Of a stretch of 64,000 nucleotides of DNA, positions 52,491-61,209 are shown in pieces. The notes below the pieces were generated by a model. That model worked only from the letters and a program-made list of their open reading frames with translations, was not told the origin of the DNA and made no database searches. Source of the DNA: Hyphomicrobium sp. NDB2Meth4 (GTDB lineage: Bacteria > Pseudomonadota > Alphaproteobacteria > Rhizobiales > Hyphomicrobiaceae); assembly GCF_900117445.1 (NCBI RefSeq), contig NZ_FPEJ01000006.1, forward strand, positions 110,379-174,378. The letters are read 5' to 3'. Each line of letters begins with the position of its first letter. Position 1 is the stretch's first letter. Made by a program: the position numbers and the translations under genes.

Positions 52491-53476
52491 AGCAGCACCA
52501 CACCGCCGGGCAGCCGCCTGATCCTGGTGCTGAAGACGTGCTCCAGCTGCAGCAGAACTTTCTCCATCTGATCGATACGGAAGCGGCCGCTGAGCGTCCT
52601 GTGCCCCAGCGTCGAGTTGATCAGGATGATGCGGCCCGGCCGGTAGCGATTGATCTCCTCGACCGCTTCTGCGAGCGGGGTGTTGCGAAACTCGACGATT
52701 CCGCGCTGCCACTCAGACTCAAGGGCTGGATCAACGGCCGACACACTCCCTAACCCTCCATCCCCGTAGCTCACTCGCTGTCCAGGCTGGAGGTCGAACA
52801 CGCTTCCCTCGCATTCCACGCGCAGTTGTCCCTCAAAGCACGTCACGACCACCGGCGCGCCGACAGCGACGTAGCGGATATCAAATCGGCCGGGGCCGCC
52901 GACTGTCGTGCCGTTTGCGGCGACTACTGCCAGGGAGCGCGCAGTGCCCGGAGCGGTCACAAACGACGCTTCCCCGGCCACCAACTCGACGCGATCTTCG
53001 TTTTCAGATGATGCGCGGACCGAGAGACTTGTTTGAGTATTCAAATGGACGGCGACAGCATCGGCGATGCGTATCGCGCGCTGCTCGCCCGTGCCCGTCC
53101 GGAAATCGGCCCGGAGCTCTGATAAGGACGGCCAGAGACCTAAGGGAGGATTGACAACGCCATAGGCTGCGGCAGCAGCAACCACCGCCGCCCCACCGCC
53201 CAGCATTCTGCGGCGATTCATCGCCGTGCTGCGCTCAGAAAACTCACGAAGCGGACCGAGGTAATCGACTTCGGCAGAATTTCGCGCGCGGCCCACCGCG
53301 GCTATCCTCTTCCATATCCGCTCGGCATCGGTGTACGCCTTAGCGTGAACCTCACTCCGTCCGCACCACCGCTCGATTTGCTCTGGAGTGGCTTCTCCAG
53401 TCGCCATCTTTTGCACCAAGCGTATGGCATCGTCCTCTATACGGCCGAGTTTCGATGGCCGACCAAGCTGGCTCAT
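52484..53476 (-). CDS. FecR-type anti-sigma factor, cassette C
   Basis: 330 residues, ATG preceded by GGAG. N-terminal sigma-binding domain (DAIRLVQKMATGEATPEQIERW, AKAYTDAERIWKRI). Membrane segment about 90-112 (RRRMLGGGAAVVAAAAAYGVV, Arg-rich in front). FecR domain from DFRTGTGEQRAIRI. DUF4974-like end (EAVEEINRYRPGRIILINSTL ... STRIRRLPGGVVLLS). It is closest in layout to cassettes A and B. The sigma gene is 97 bp upstream and tpsA2 follows after 145 bp, making tpsA2 the likely target. Confidence 0.9.
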   Translation of the reverse strand: MSQLGRPSKLGRIEDDAIRLVQKMATGEATPEQIERWCGRSEVHAKAYTDAERIWKRIAAVGRARNSAEVDYLGPLREFSERSTAMNRRRMLGGGAAVVAAAAAYGVVNPPLGLWPSLSELRADFRTGTGEQRAIRIADAVAVHLNTQTSLSVRASSENEDRVELVAGEASFVTAPGTARSLAVVAANGTTVGGPGRFDIRYVAVGAPVVVTCFEGQLRVECEGSVFDLQPGQRVSYGDGGLGSVSAVDPALESEWQRGIVEFRNTPLAEAVEEINRYRPGRIILINSTLGHRTLSGRFRIDQMEKVLLQLEHVFSTRIRRLPGGVVLLS

Positions 53477-53573
53477 AGCAACTCCGCGCTCCTCTCATTT
53501 CTGGCACGATGCGCCAAGGCCGGCTCTGCAGCCGCCGCATTGAGCACGGTCCTGGACGGCTTGAGATACACTC

Positions 53574-54089
53574 CTAGCAATCCACCAGTTCCTTCCAGCG
53601 CGACAGGCAATGCTTGTGCGCCAGCATAAGCTCTCTTTGGACGAGCCGTCGGGAGATACCCATCTCGTCGGCGATAACCTGTCGAGGCACATCGCCAACG
53701 TGTGCTGCCAAGAAGATGGCGCGCCTCCGCGGCGGAAGCTCAGCTATGAGGGTTTCGAACGCCTCGAATTCCGCTTGAGCGATAAGCTGTTGCTCCACGG
53801 TCGGTCGCTCGTCGGCGACTTCCAATACCCTTTCAAAATCGACATTGCCGCGATGCCGCTCTTCTTGGCGGCGGCGATCATCAGCGGCATTCAAGACGGT
53901 GCGGAACAGATAATGTTCGGGTCGCTGGACAACACTGGCTGGGCCGAGCCTCGCCAGTCGCAGCCAAGCGTCGTGCATGGCCTCTCCAGCGAGATCCGCC
54001 GAGCCAAGACGATATGTCAGGCGCCTTTTTAGATCGTCATACTTATCGACGAACAGCCGACGAAGGATGCTCAACGCAGCGTCACTCAT
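53574..54089 (-). CDS. ECF RNA polymerase sigma factor (FecI-like), cassette C
   Basis: 171 residues. Region 2: LFVDKYDDLKRRLTYRLGSAD, GEAMHDAWLRLARL, RPEHYLFRTVLNAADDRRR. Region 4: LIAELPPRRRAIFLAAHVGDVPRQVIADEMGISRRLVQREL. It is slightly shorter than the sigma factors of cassettes A and B. The ATG overlaps the stop of the STN gene by 4 bases (ATGA), so STN protein and sigma factor are made in step. Confidence 0.88.
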   Translation of the reverse strand: MSDAALSILRRLFVDKYDDLKRRLTYRLGSADLAGEAMHDAWLRLARLGPASVVQRPEHYLFRTVLNAADDRRRQEERHRGNVDFERVLEVADERPTVEQQLIAQAEFEAFETLIAELPPRRRAIFLAAHVGDVPRQVIADEMGISRRLVQRELMLAHKHCLSRWKELVDC

Positions 54090-54913
54090 GGAGAGTGCCT
54101 CAAAGCACTCGCACGGGAATTTAGTGACTCACAGCCAGAGCTTACTCCCGGCGCCTTAGGCACAAATAGTAGCCGGACCGGCTGCAGGAAGTCTTGGGGC
54201 GGTCCTTCAGCGAACTTAAGCGCACGCAATGTCCGATCAATCTGGTTGTCGGCCGTCGGTCTTCCAGCCGTGCCAACGCGCAACACATCGGTGACCGCAC
54301 CGCTCGGCTCTATCCAGAATGCAACAACCATCCGGTAAGATCCGGGCCGACCTTCCTGCAATTCGCATAACGCGCTCAGCACAGCTTGTTGAATCAAGGC
54401 ATAGTAGCGCTGATGCGCTGGCGACTTTTCGGATTTCTCGCGAGACTGAGTAGCCGGCACAAGAATGAACGTGTCCTCGGCTACGAAACGGGAGGATACG
54501 CCCGTCCCCTCCAGGAGTCTCCGCAAGGCGTCGGTCGCCGTCAGGCGTCCCTGAACTTCGCTCGAGACAAGTCCGTCTGATAGGTGCCCCTCGTAAAGCG
54601 CTTCGCTTCCCGTCACGTCGCCATAGCGGCTCAGCGCTTCGGCGAGAGGCTGCGGCGGGATAGAGAACTCTAATAGTTGATCGTCTCCAGGCGACTGGGC
54701 GTGAACAAACGGCGCTGTCAACAGCATGGCCGTAAGGACGAGCCCCGCCCAGCCTAGTCCATCTGCAAACCGCCCGATGATGCTACCCTGACCGAGCAGG
54801 CACGGAGTAGTTGATCGCCAAAGTGGTGATGCCCCGACTAGCTTCGGAGGATCGACTTTGAAGAGCGCACCAACTGCTTGGAAAACCGCTGAACTTTGGG
54901 TAGCCGCCAGCAC
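54086..54913 (-). CDS. secreted STN-domain protein with TonB-C-like end, cassette C
   Basis: Up to 275 residues; the GTG at 54913 gives an unusually long leader of about 50 residues before the hydrophobic core (AGLVLTAMLLTAPFVHA-QS), so the true start is probably further in. STN domain (LEFSIPPQPLAEALSRYGDV, SEALYEGHLSDGLVSSEVQG, ALRRLLEGTGVSSRFVAEDTF). TonB-C-like end (YRMVVAFWIEPSGAVTDVLRV, TLRALKFAEGPPQDFLQPVRLLFV). Same architecture as the STN proteins of cassettes A and B. It is the first gene of cassette C, 527 bp from the divergent autotransporter gene. Confidence 0.78.
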   Translation of the reverse strand: MLAATQSSAVFQAVGALFKVDPPKLVGASPLWRSTTPCLLGQGSIIGRFADGLGWAGLVLTAMLLTAPFVHAQSPGDDQLLEFSIPPQPLAEALSRYGDVTGSEALYEGHLSDGLVSSEVQGRLTATDALRRLLEGTGVSSRFVAEDTFILVPATQSREKSEKSPAHQRYYALIQQAVLSALCELQEGRPGSYRMVVAFWIEPSGAVTDVLRVGTAGRPTADNQIDRTLRALKFAEGPPQDFLQPVRLLFVPKAPGVSSGCESLNSRASALRHSP

Positions 54914-55440
54914 CCCTCATCCCCACGCCGACGAATGTGCCGCAAACTATGAGGGGGATATTGCAGAATGACGACAACAGCGCGATTGGGGCCTCTTCAC
55001 CCCGCGAAGGGAGAGGCGCGCCGCAAGGGGCAGTCAGTCCGCAGACTTGCGCCTGTGGTCCAAGGCAGAGACCAGGATGCTCGATGCGAAACCGGCCATC
55101 CACCGCCCCAGCACGAACGAGTCAGCTCACAAGCATATTGCTGTCGGCAGGCGCACGAAATTAGTTCCAAAGTGTGACCCATTATCCACTTCCGGAAAGC
55201 GCTGCACCTAGGGAACGCGTGCATTTTTCCCTTGTTTTCCTCTCATATTCTCGCTCGGCTCGGCCGCCAAACTACATCGGGTTCGCGGTCAATCACCTCA
55301 AATGATGGCTCCGTGTTGCGCGGCACAGCTGCTGCGCTCGTCTCAATGTTGAGCGTGATGGATCCGCGTAGTGGGCCCTCGCGCGCGGCGTAGCAGCGCC
55401 ATGCTGCTGCCTCGCTGAGTAGAGTACGAGGGGCTGTTTC
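54914..55440. other. divergent intergenic region between cassette C and the autotransporter
   Basis: 527 bp without a gene I can support. It must hold the promoters of both divergent units. Short frames are open here in several phases (for example minus strand 55243-55500) but none has a ribosome binding site or recognisable content. A region around 55160-55250 is comparatively AT-rich. Confidence 0.5.
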
Positions 55441-58400
55441 ATGAGTCGTGTGCGCGTAGTGTCTGAGAAGCGAGCTATTCCCTGCGAGTGTCGCCAACAA
55501 GCTGATGTGTCCGTCTCCCGGGCTTTCTCATCAAAGCTCAGACACCAGCAGATTGAAGTTCGTGCTGGTGAATTAGCTGGCCCGCTGAGCTTCTCTCCCG
55601 CGCCGACGTCGTTGGCTGCCTCGAGGCGCTACCTCCGCGGCACTATCTGCGCGACCGCACTATTCCTGATCCTGCCCGCCGTGTCGGCGACGATGCTCGT
55701 CGCGGCAACCCCCGCGCTTGCGGAGGGCGGCGCTGGTGGGGCGAACGGCGGATGGGACGCTGGCGATGGTGGCGCTGGTGGCAGCTCCGGCTCGGCGGGT
55801 AGCTCGGGTGAAACTACTCCGGGCCAAATGGGCGGTGGAGGCGCCGGTGGCGCCGGAGGCTCTGCCGGTGTCGGCAGTGGAGGTGATGGCGGCAATGGAG
55901 GAGACGGCGTCGGCGGACGGGCATACGGCGGCGGTGGTGGTGGCGGCGGCGGCGGTAGCGCCGGAGATGTGTACTCGGATTCGACACTCTACACCAACCA
56001 GGGTGCATTAACGGGCGGCGCGGGCGGCAGTGGTGGTGCAGGCGGCATAGGCGCACCCGAATATCCTCCCGCGCATGGCGGCGGCGGCGGCGGCGGCGGT
56101 GAAGGCGGCATTGGCCTACTCGTGGGCGGTGATGCCATCGACGTCTCGAACACCGGCGAGATCACCGGCGGCAAGGGCGGTGACGGTGGTCGTGGCGGAA
56201 GTGGAGAAGCCGGCTGGTATACAGGCGTCGTCAACGGCGATGGTGGCGACGGCGGCGATGGCAATTCGGGTCTCGTGAGCAATACCGCTGGAATTACGCT
56301 GACGAACACTGGCACAATTGCCGGCGGCGATGGCGGGCGCGGCGGACAAGGTGGTGCATCCACCGACAGCGCCCCCGGCGCCAATGGCTCGGCCGGTGCC
56401 GGCGGCGTTGGCATCAGTGGCTTGGCGGCGGGACTGACGATCATCAATGCCGGCACGATCTCCGGCGGACTAGCCGGCAGCGACCCTGGCAACGGGAGTA
56501 CGCGGGCGAACGCCATCGTCTTTTCCGGTGACGGCAATACGCTCGAAATTCGAGATGGCTCGGTGATCAGCGGAAATGTCGTGGCGGCCGGCACGGACGA
56601 CGTCTTCCGGCTTGGCGGCGAAGGCAACGGTTTGAGCTTCGACCTGTCGGCCATCACCGTCCAGTATCAAGGGTTCGAGGCTTTCGCGAAGTCAGGAGGC
56701 AGCGCCTGGACTCTGACGGGGTCGGCGGAGACCAGCAATTGGACCGTGACGGAGACTGGTACGCTCATCAATAACGGGACGATCGGCAACGTCGACAACT
56801 CCGCAACCTCGGTCTTCATCAACGACAATGGCGCCAAAGCCGGCGCAGTCGATAACGCTGGCACGGGCTCCAACGCGGGCGAGATCGCGTCGCTCAACAA
56901 CACCGGCGGCAGCTTCAACAACTCTGGAACCGTCACCAATGCCTCCACCGTGAGCGGCGGCACCGTCACCAACACCGGTGAGTTCCAGAGCACGGTCGCC
57001 AACAGCGGCGGAACGTTCAACAACGACGCCGATGGCACCACGGGCGCCTTCACCAACTCTGCGGAGACCAACAACAACGGCGGAACGATTGCCTCGCTCG
57101 ACAACAGTGGCGACGGCGTTTTCACGCAGACGTCCGGCACGGTGAGCAACGGCGTGAGCAATGATGGGACGGTCAACGCAAGCGGCGGCGCCATCAATGG
57201 CGACATCGACAACAACGGGTCCGGCCTGTTCAACGTAGGCGGCAATCTGGCCAGCAACGGTGTGTTCACCAATGCCGCCGAGGCCGAGCTCAACGTGACG
57301 GGCGGCGACTACACCGGCCTGTTGAAGCTCGACAACTCCGGCACGGTCGATATCGGCGACGGGTTCACCCTGTCCGCCGGCACGATCAACAACAACGCCG
57401 GCCAGATCAACATCGGCATTAACTCGACGCTCGAGGGCACGGGCAACACGCTCAACAACGCAACGACGATCAATGTCGCCACCGACGGCAACATCGCGGA
57501 CGCTGGCGCCGTCAACAACCTTGCCACAGGCATCATCAACTTCAACGGTCCCGGCGGCACCGCCACGGTAACGAGCGACATCAACGAGGTCACCAACCTC
57601 GGGCAGTTCAACGTCTTCAGCGGTAACGTCTTCGTGGAGGGTAGCGCGCCCGGGACCGCGACGTTCACCAACGGCGCCACCGGCTCCATCGACATGGTCA
57701 GCGGCAGCCCGAATCAGACCTTTACTGTCGACGGCATCTATAAGGGCGTCGCCGGCAGCACGATTTCAGTCGACTTCAACGCGAAGGACTCGACCGCCGA
57801 CCAGCTCCGCACCGTCGATGCCACGGGCGTCACGGTCGTCAACTTCAACCGGGTGGCCAGCGGTGTTACTGCCGGCACGCTAATCGTCAGCCAGAGCAGC
57901 GATATCAACACCACCGAAACCTTTGCCGCAGGCACCGGCCTGGACGCTACGGGCTTCTTCACCTACGAGTTCGTCAAAGAGGGCCAGGACTGGGTCGTCC
58001 GCTCGGGCGTCGACCAGCGTGGCGCCGCCTCGATCGTTACCAACGTCTCAGGCGCGCTTTCGACGATGGCCAGCGGCTTCTTCGAGCCCGCATCCAACTT
58101 CGTCACCTACAAAAGTGGCGATGCGAACCGGATCTCGTGCAGCGTGTGGACCCGGGCCGATGCCGGCCGCTATGACGTCGGCTCAGAGTCTGCAATCAAT
58201 TTTGCTGGCGGCGGCTCCCTCGGCAACATCGAGACTGAGCAGAGGCTCACCTACCAGGGCGGCCAGGTGGGAGCCGACTGCGGCACCCTGAACGTAGCTG
58301 GGTCCGGTTGGAACGCCCATGTCGGCGCGACCGGCGGCATGATCGAAGGCGACCTGGACCAACTCGGCAGCGTCGGGAGCACCGACATCGAGATGCCGTT

Positions 58401-59010
58401 TGCCGGCGCCTATGCTTTCCTGACCAACGGCACCTTCGTCTTCGACGCCTCCTATCGACACGATTTCAACTCTTTTACGTTCACCAACATGCTAGCGGGT
58501 CTCGATCGGACCGAGGTCGATGGCACGGGTGATAACGTCTCCGCGTCTGCCCTCTTCCGAGCTGACCTCGGTGGCGGCGTGTACGTGTCGCCCTCGGCGT
58601 CGATCTCATACACGCGCTACGACAGCGAGGCGTACCGATTCGACTCCGGCGGCATCCTCGGCACCGTCGAGTCCGGCTCCGACGAGTCGCTGCTCGGCAA
58701 GCTCGGCGTCCAAATCGCTTTCGTGCAGAGGATCTCCGTGTCGGAGTTCCTAACGCCCTACGCCAGCGCCAGCGCGTGGCGGAATTTCCTGAACGAGACG
58801 GACTTGGCGCTCATGGTCGACAGCACGGGTGGCGGAGCGACAACGATCACCTCCGACACCCGAGGTCCCGCATCCTTTGGCCAGTACACGGGAGGCGTCT
58901 CCTACTCGAACCTTGCACTGGGCATCGCCGGCTACCTGCAGGGCACCTGGCGCGAGGGCGGCGAAATCTCGGGCGGTTCCATCACCGGTGGCGGGCGCGT
59001 GGACTTCTAA
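55441..59010 (+). CDS. autotransporter with Gly-rich passenger
   Basis: 1189 residues, ATG with GAGGGG 7 bases upstream. A long basic leader precedes a signal-type segment (ICATALFLILPAVSATMLVAATPALA, cut near residue 95). Passenger: residues about 96-345 are extremely Gly-rich (GGAGGAGGSAG, GGDGGNGGDG), resembling PE_PGRS-type sequence; residues 345-850 have Asn/Thr/Gly repeats such as LNNTGGSFNNSGTVTN and INNNAGQINIG, suited to a beta-helix. The last 300 residues form an autotransporter barrel (AASIVTNVSGALSTMASGFF, WTRADAGRYDV, FDASYRHDFNSFTF, YASASAWRNFLN) with terminal Phe. It is type V self-secretion to the cell surface and needs no TpsB. It is transcribed away from cassette C and may or may not share its regulation. 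Confidence 0.9.
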   Translation: MSRVRVVSEKRAIPCECRQQADVSVSRAFSSKLRHQQIEVRAGELAGPLSFSPAPTSLAASRRYLRGTICATALFLILPAVSATMLVAATPALAEGGAGGANGGWDAGDGGAGGSSGSAGSSGETTPGQMGGGGAGGAGGSAGVGSGGDGGNGGDGVGGRAYGGGGGGGGGGSAGDVYSDSTLYTNQGALTGGAGGSGGAGGIGAPEYPPAHGGGGGGGGEGGIGLLVGGDAIDVSNTGEITGGKGGDGGRGGSGEAGWYTGVVNGDGGDGGDGNSGLVSNTAGITLTNTGTIAGGDGGRGGQGGASTDSAPGANGSAGAGGVGISGLAAGLTIINAGTISGGLAGSDPGNGSTRANAIVFSGDGNTLEIRDGSVISGNVVAAGTDDVFRLGGEGNGLSFDLSAITVQYQGFEAFAKSGGSAWTLTGSAETSNWTVTETGTLINNGTIGNVDNSATSVFINDNGAKAGAVDNAGTGSNAGEIASLNNTGGSFNNSGTVTNASTVSGGTVTNTGEFQSTVANSGGTFNNDADGTTGAFTNSAETNNNGGTIASLDNSGDGVFTQTSGTVSNGVSNDGTVNASGGAINGDIDNNGSGLFNVGGNLASNGVFTNAAEAELNVTGGDYTGLLKLDNSGTVDIGDGFTLSAGTINNNAGQINIGINSTLEGTGNTLNNATTINVATDGNIADAGAVNNLATGIINFNGPGGTATVTSDINEVTNLGQFNVFSGNVFVEGSAPGTATFTNGATGSIDMVSGSPNQTFTVDGIYKGVAGSTISVDFNAKDSTADQLRTVDATGVTVVNFNRVASGVTAGTLIVSQSSDINTTETFAAGTGLDATGFFTYEFVKEGQDWVVRSGVDQRGAASIVTNVSGALSTMASGFFEPASNFVTYKSGDANRISCSVWTRADAGRYDVGSESAINFAGGGSLGNIETEQRLTYQGGQVGADCGTLNVAGSGWNAHVGATGGMIEGDLDQLGSVGSTDIEMPFAGAYAFLTNGTFVFDASYRHDFNSFTFTNMLAGLDRTEVDGTGDNVSASALFRADLGGGVYVSPSASISYTRYDSEAYRFDSGGILGTVESGSDESLLGKLGVQIAFVQRISVSEFLTPYASASAWRNFLNETDLALMVDSTGGGATTITSDTRGPASFGQYTGGVSYSNLALGIAGYLQGTWREGGEISGGSITGGGRVDF

Positions 59011-59425
59011 GAGCGCGCAGCCAGATGATCCTTCCCCATTGAATTGGTCCGACTCGAAGTATGGATTTTTCCCTCGAAAAGGACGGATATGGCGAAGAGC
59101 AATTACAAGCCGGAGGATCCGAACTCGTCGGTAGATCGACGCCAACAGCGCTTTGAATTCAATGATGGGGGCGGCCATCTCCTCTGCGATTATTCCGGTG
59201 CGGCGCCCCTCGTAAATCATCAATCTTGGCAACGTGCTCTGCTAGCGCGAAGTCCGGGTGTTCAGTGAGCAGGCCCGCGCAGCGGTCTCCTCCCCGCTCT
59301 GCGGAACCTGCTTGTCTCGCTGTCTCATCGTGTCCCTCCGTGGGGTTACGATGAGCCGGAACCTCTCTCTTACGCAATCGGCTCAATCTGTCCGGTAGGC
59401 TCTGGCGGGGAATAGGCCTTCCGAC
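59011..59425. other. region with only doubtful short frames
   Basis: 415 bp after the autotransporter. A plus-strand frame from ATG 59089 to 59268 (59 codons) and a minus-strand frame 59159-59386 (75 codons) overlap. The minus frame looks somewhat more protein-like (AGLLTEHPDFALAEHVAKIDD) and may be the remains of a gene. No terminator-like hairpin was seen after the autotransporter stop. Confidence 0.35.
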
Positions 59426-59761
59426 CTAGTGCAGCCGCACCGGGAACTGCCAGACATTGTTACCGTCGTCGCTCTCATAAAAGCCCGCTTGCCGCAAACG
59501 CTCAGACAGCAGCGAGTAACAGACATCTTCCCGATCCATGAGTTCGAGGACAACTTCGCCTGCGAGCCTCGCCTCCCGTCGCTTGGAAAAGGTAGCAATG
59601 ACAAGCCCCGTGGCGCGATGCACCAAGTAGGTCTCGTTTCTTCCCTCTTCTCGCAGACCAAACAAGCCGACGCCGCGAAGCACTTCCCCTTCAATGCGCG
59701 CGAACTCGCCGTTGCCCACGAGGACGTCGACAGCTGCGCGACACCACTGATGCATTTTCAT
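59426..59761 (-). CDS. small soluble protein, function unknown
   Basis: 111 residues, ATG with AGGA 8 bases upstream. Globular mixed composition (AAVDVLVGNGEFARIEGEVL, YLVHRATGLVIATFSKRREARL, CYSLLSERLRQAGFYESDDGNNVWQF), no signal peptide or membrane helix. No family recognised. It has a second in-frame ATG three codons on. It stands alone on the minus strand among accessory genes. Confidence 0.6.
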   Translation of the reverse strand: MKMHQWCRAAVDVLVGNGEFARIEGEVLRGVGLFGLREEGRNETYLVHRATGLVIATFSKRREARLAGEVVLELMDREDVCYSLLSERLRQAGFYESDDGNNVWQFPVRLH

Positions 59762-60103
59762 CTTTCACATCCTGTTGATAGTAGCCAAACCTGTTTCACC
59801 CATGACGATTTCAGCGAGGTGTGACGATGTCACGGGCGCAGTCGATATAGATGCTCGTGTCACGTCTCAGCATTGTCGTAGCGCCAGATCAGCGGAGACG
59901 TTCAATGCCGACATAGTCGCCAACGCTCAAGCGACCGCACTCGTGACTTAAAGGTCTTATGAGCTCGATCCCGATCAGCTTGGCACGTGACGGCAAGGTT
60001 GCGCCGCAGATCCCATGTGCGGCAGTGTTCGGTTCACCGATTGCATTCCCCTTGGTGCGAGCGCGACCGACCCAGCTTGCGCCGGGCCGGGATGCGCTTG
60101 AGA
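59762..60103. other. gap with a possible extra minus-strand frame
   Basis: 342 bp. A minus-strand frame runs through 59889-60197 and reads like protein in its last part (KLIGIELIRPLSHECGRLSVGDYVGIERLR). However, it overlaps the end of the next gene and has no start of its own in the gap. It could be a small gene with an unusual start or the remains of one. Confidence 0.3.
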
Positions 60104-60616
60104 TCAGATGAACCGGCGAGACTGCGTCGCCATGAGTTCCTTGGCCACTTTGCCGATAACATTCCGAGTGACGTTCTCTGAGTAGGTTGGCCCACACGGC
60201 TCAATCCCTAGCGGGATAGCGACACCACCGGGTCCACGCACGCCATGCCAAACCGCGGTTGTATCTCCGAATGAATTGACTGCCGCCATTCCGGCTTCGA
60301 GCCACCGAGCGATGACACTATCGAACTCATCGGCCTTATCGTCGGGGTCCATCTCGGCGAAATCGTATCCGAGAGTTTCGTTAGCGAGACGCCCAGCAAC
60401 CTTCGCAAGCTCCATAGTATCGAAGATGCCGAACAGGACGCCGCTCGGAATGTGAACCACATGAGCGAGGCTGCGCGCACCTTGCGTCGCAGGATTGCGG
60501 ATTTCGCGTTCGCAAATGCCAAACTCAGCTAACGAAAACCCAGAAACTGCCGTAGTGCCCTCGCCTTCCGGCACAACCAAGGTCGCTCCGGCCCAATCCA
60601 TCTGATCCGCTTTCAT
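60104..60616 (-). CDS. uncharacterised soluble protein
   Basis: 170 residues, start ATG at 60616. Mixed composition with segments such as LAHVVHIPSGVLFGIFDTMELAKVA, LGYDFAEMDPDDKADEFDSVI and YSENVTRNVIGKVAKELMA. No signal peptide or membrane segment. No domain recognised. It lies in a run of minus-strand accessory genes together with a ribbon-helix-helix protein and a ParB-like pseudogene. Confidence 0.6.
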   Translation of the reverse strand: MKADQMDWAGATLVVPEGEGTTAVSGFSLAEFGICEREIRNPATQGARSLAHVVHIPSGVLFGIFDTMELAKVAGRLANETLGYDFAEMDPDDKADEFDSVIARWLEAGMAAVNSFGDTTAVWHGVRGPGGVAIPLGIEPCGPTYSENVTRNVIGKVAKELMATQSRRFI

Positions 60617-60710
60617 TAGGTGTCTCCATGTCAGGTTTTACGCCCATGAACGCCACGCAACAGATCTCCGGCAAGGTGAGGCTATTTAACTGCCCCGCTC
60701 CAGTGTGCTC

Positions 60711-60881
60711 TCAATCATGCAGACGATGCGATTTGATACAGATCCGGCCATGCGGCAGCGGCAGACGCTTGCGGTGCCGCGAGCTCGGCGCACGACGGAA
60801 GCCGCTAGACCCGGCGACTTTGAATGTCGCCCGTAACCAGGATAGCGGCTCGGTTGGATAATAGTATCCCTCGATTAGCAT
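60711..60881 (-). CDS. possible small protein downstream of the RHH gene
   Basis: 56 residues, ATG at 60881 with GAGGA 7 bases upstream and only 10 bp after the stop of the RHH gene, so co-translation is plausible. Sequence starts MLIEGYYYPTEPLSWLRATF and ends with a very basic part (RRAPSSRHRKRLPLPHGR). Unknown function. Confidence 0.4.
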   Translation of the reverse strand: MLIEGYYYPTEPLSWLRATFKVAGSSGFRRAPSSRHRKRLPLPHGRICIKSHRLHD

Positions 60882-60891
60882 CGTGAGTTCC

Positions 60892-61164
60892 TCAGATGTG
60901 CCCGCGGGCGATGTCGTAAAAATGCAGGAACACGGCGACGCGGATCGCGCTCGACAGCGACTGCCCCTCATCGGCCGTCGTCGCAATTTCGAGAAGGACC
61001 CGGTTCATAGTGCGTCGCCGCCGCCGGGCCATTTCCTTGAGTCCATCCCAGAAGACGTCTTCGATGATGACGGACGTTCGACGTTTGCCGATGATCACAC
61101 TGCGCTTAGTCGGGCGCTTGCCGTCGGACGGGACACCTTCACGCCAAGATCGTTGCTGGAGCAT
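60892..61164 (-). CDS. ribbon-helix-helix DNA-binding protein
   Basis: 90 residues. The core RTSVIIEDVFWDGLKEMARR, then MNRVLLEIATTAD and LSSAIRVAVFLHFY, matches the RHH_4-type domain common in alphaproteobacteria, where a beta strand (TSVIIE) is followed by two helices. The N-terminus is basic. Such proteins are small repressors or plasmid/island regulators. It lies 45 bp after the 351-residue gene on the same strand. Confidence 0.75.
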   Translation of the reverse strand: MLQQRSWREGVPSDGKRPTKRSVIIGKRRTSVIIEDVFWDGLKEMARRRRRTMNRVLLEIATTADEGQSLSSAIRVAVFLHFYDIARGHI

Positions 61165-61209
61165 CGCTAAGTTCCACTGCTCGTATTTCTGCGTAAGGTC
61201 CGGGGTGTG

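Noticed and set aside
55243..55500. Minus-strand frame of 85 codons upstream of the autotransporter
   Set aside because: No ribosome binding site, overlaps the autotransporter start, no recognisable motif.
55720..56480. Short-period repeats that might suggest a CRISPR array
   Set aside because: They are GGC-type codon repeats of the Gly-rich passenger, in frame and without spacers of constant length.
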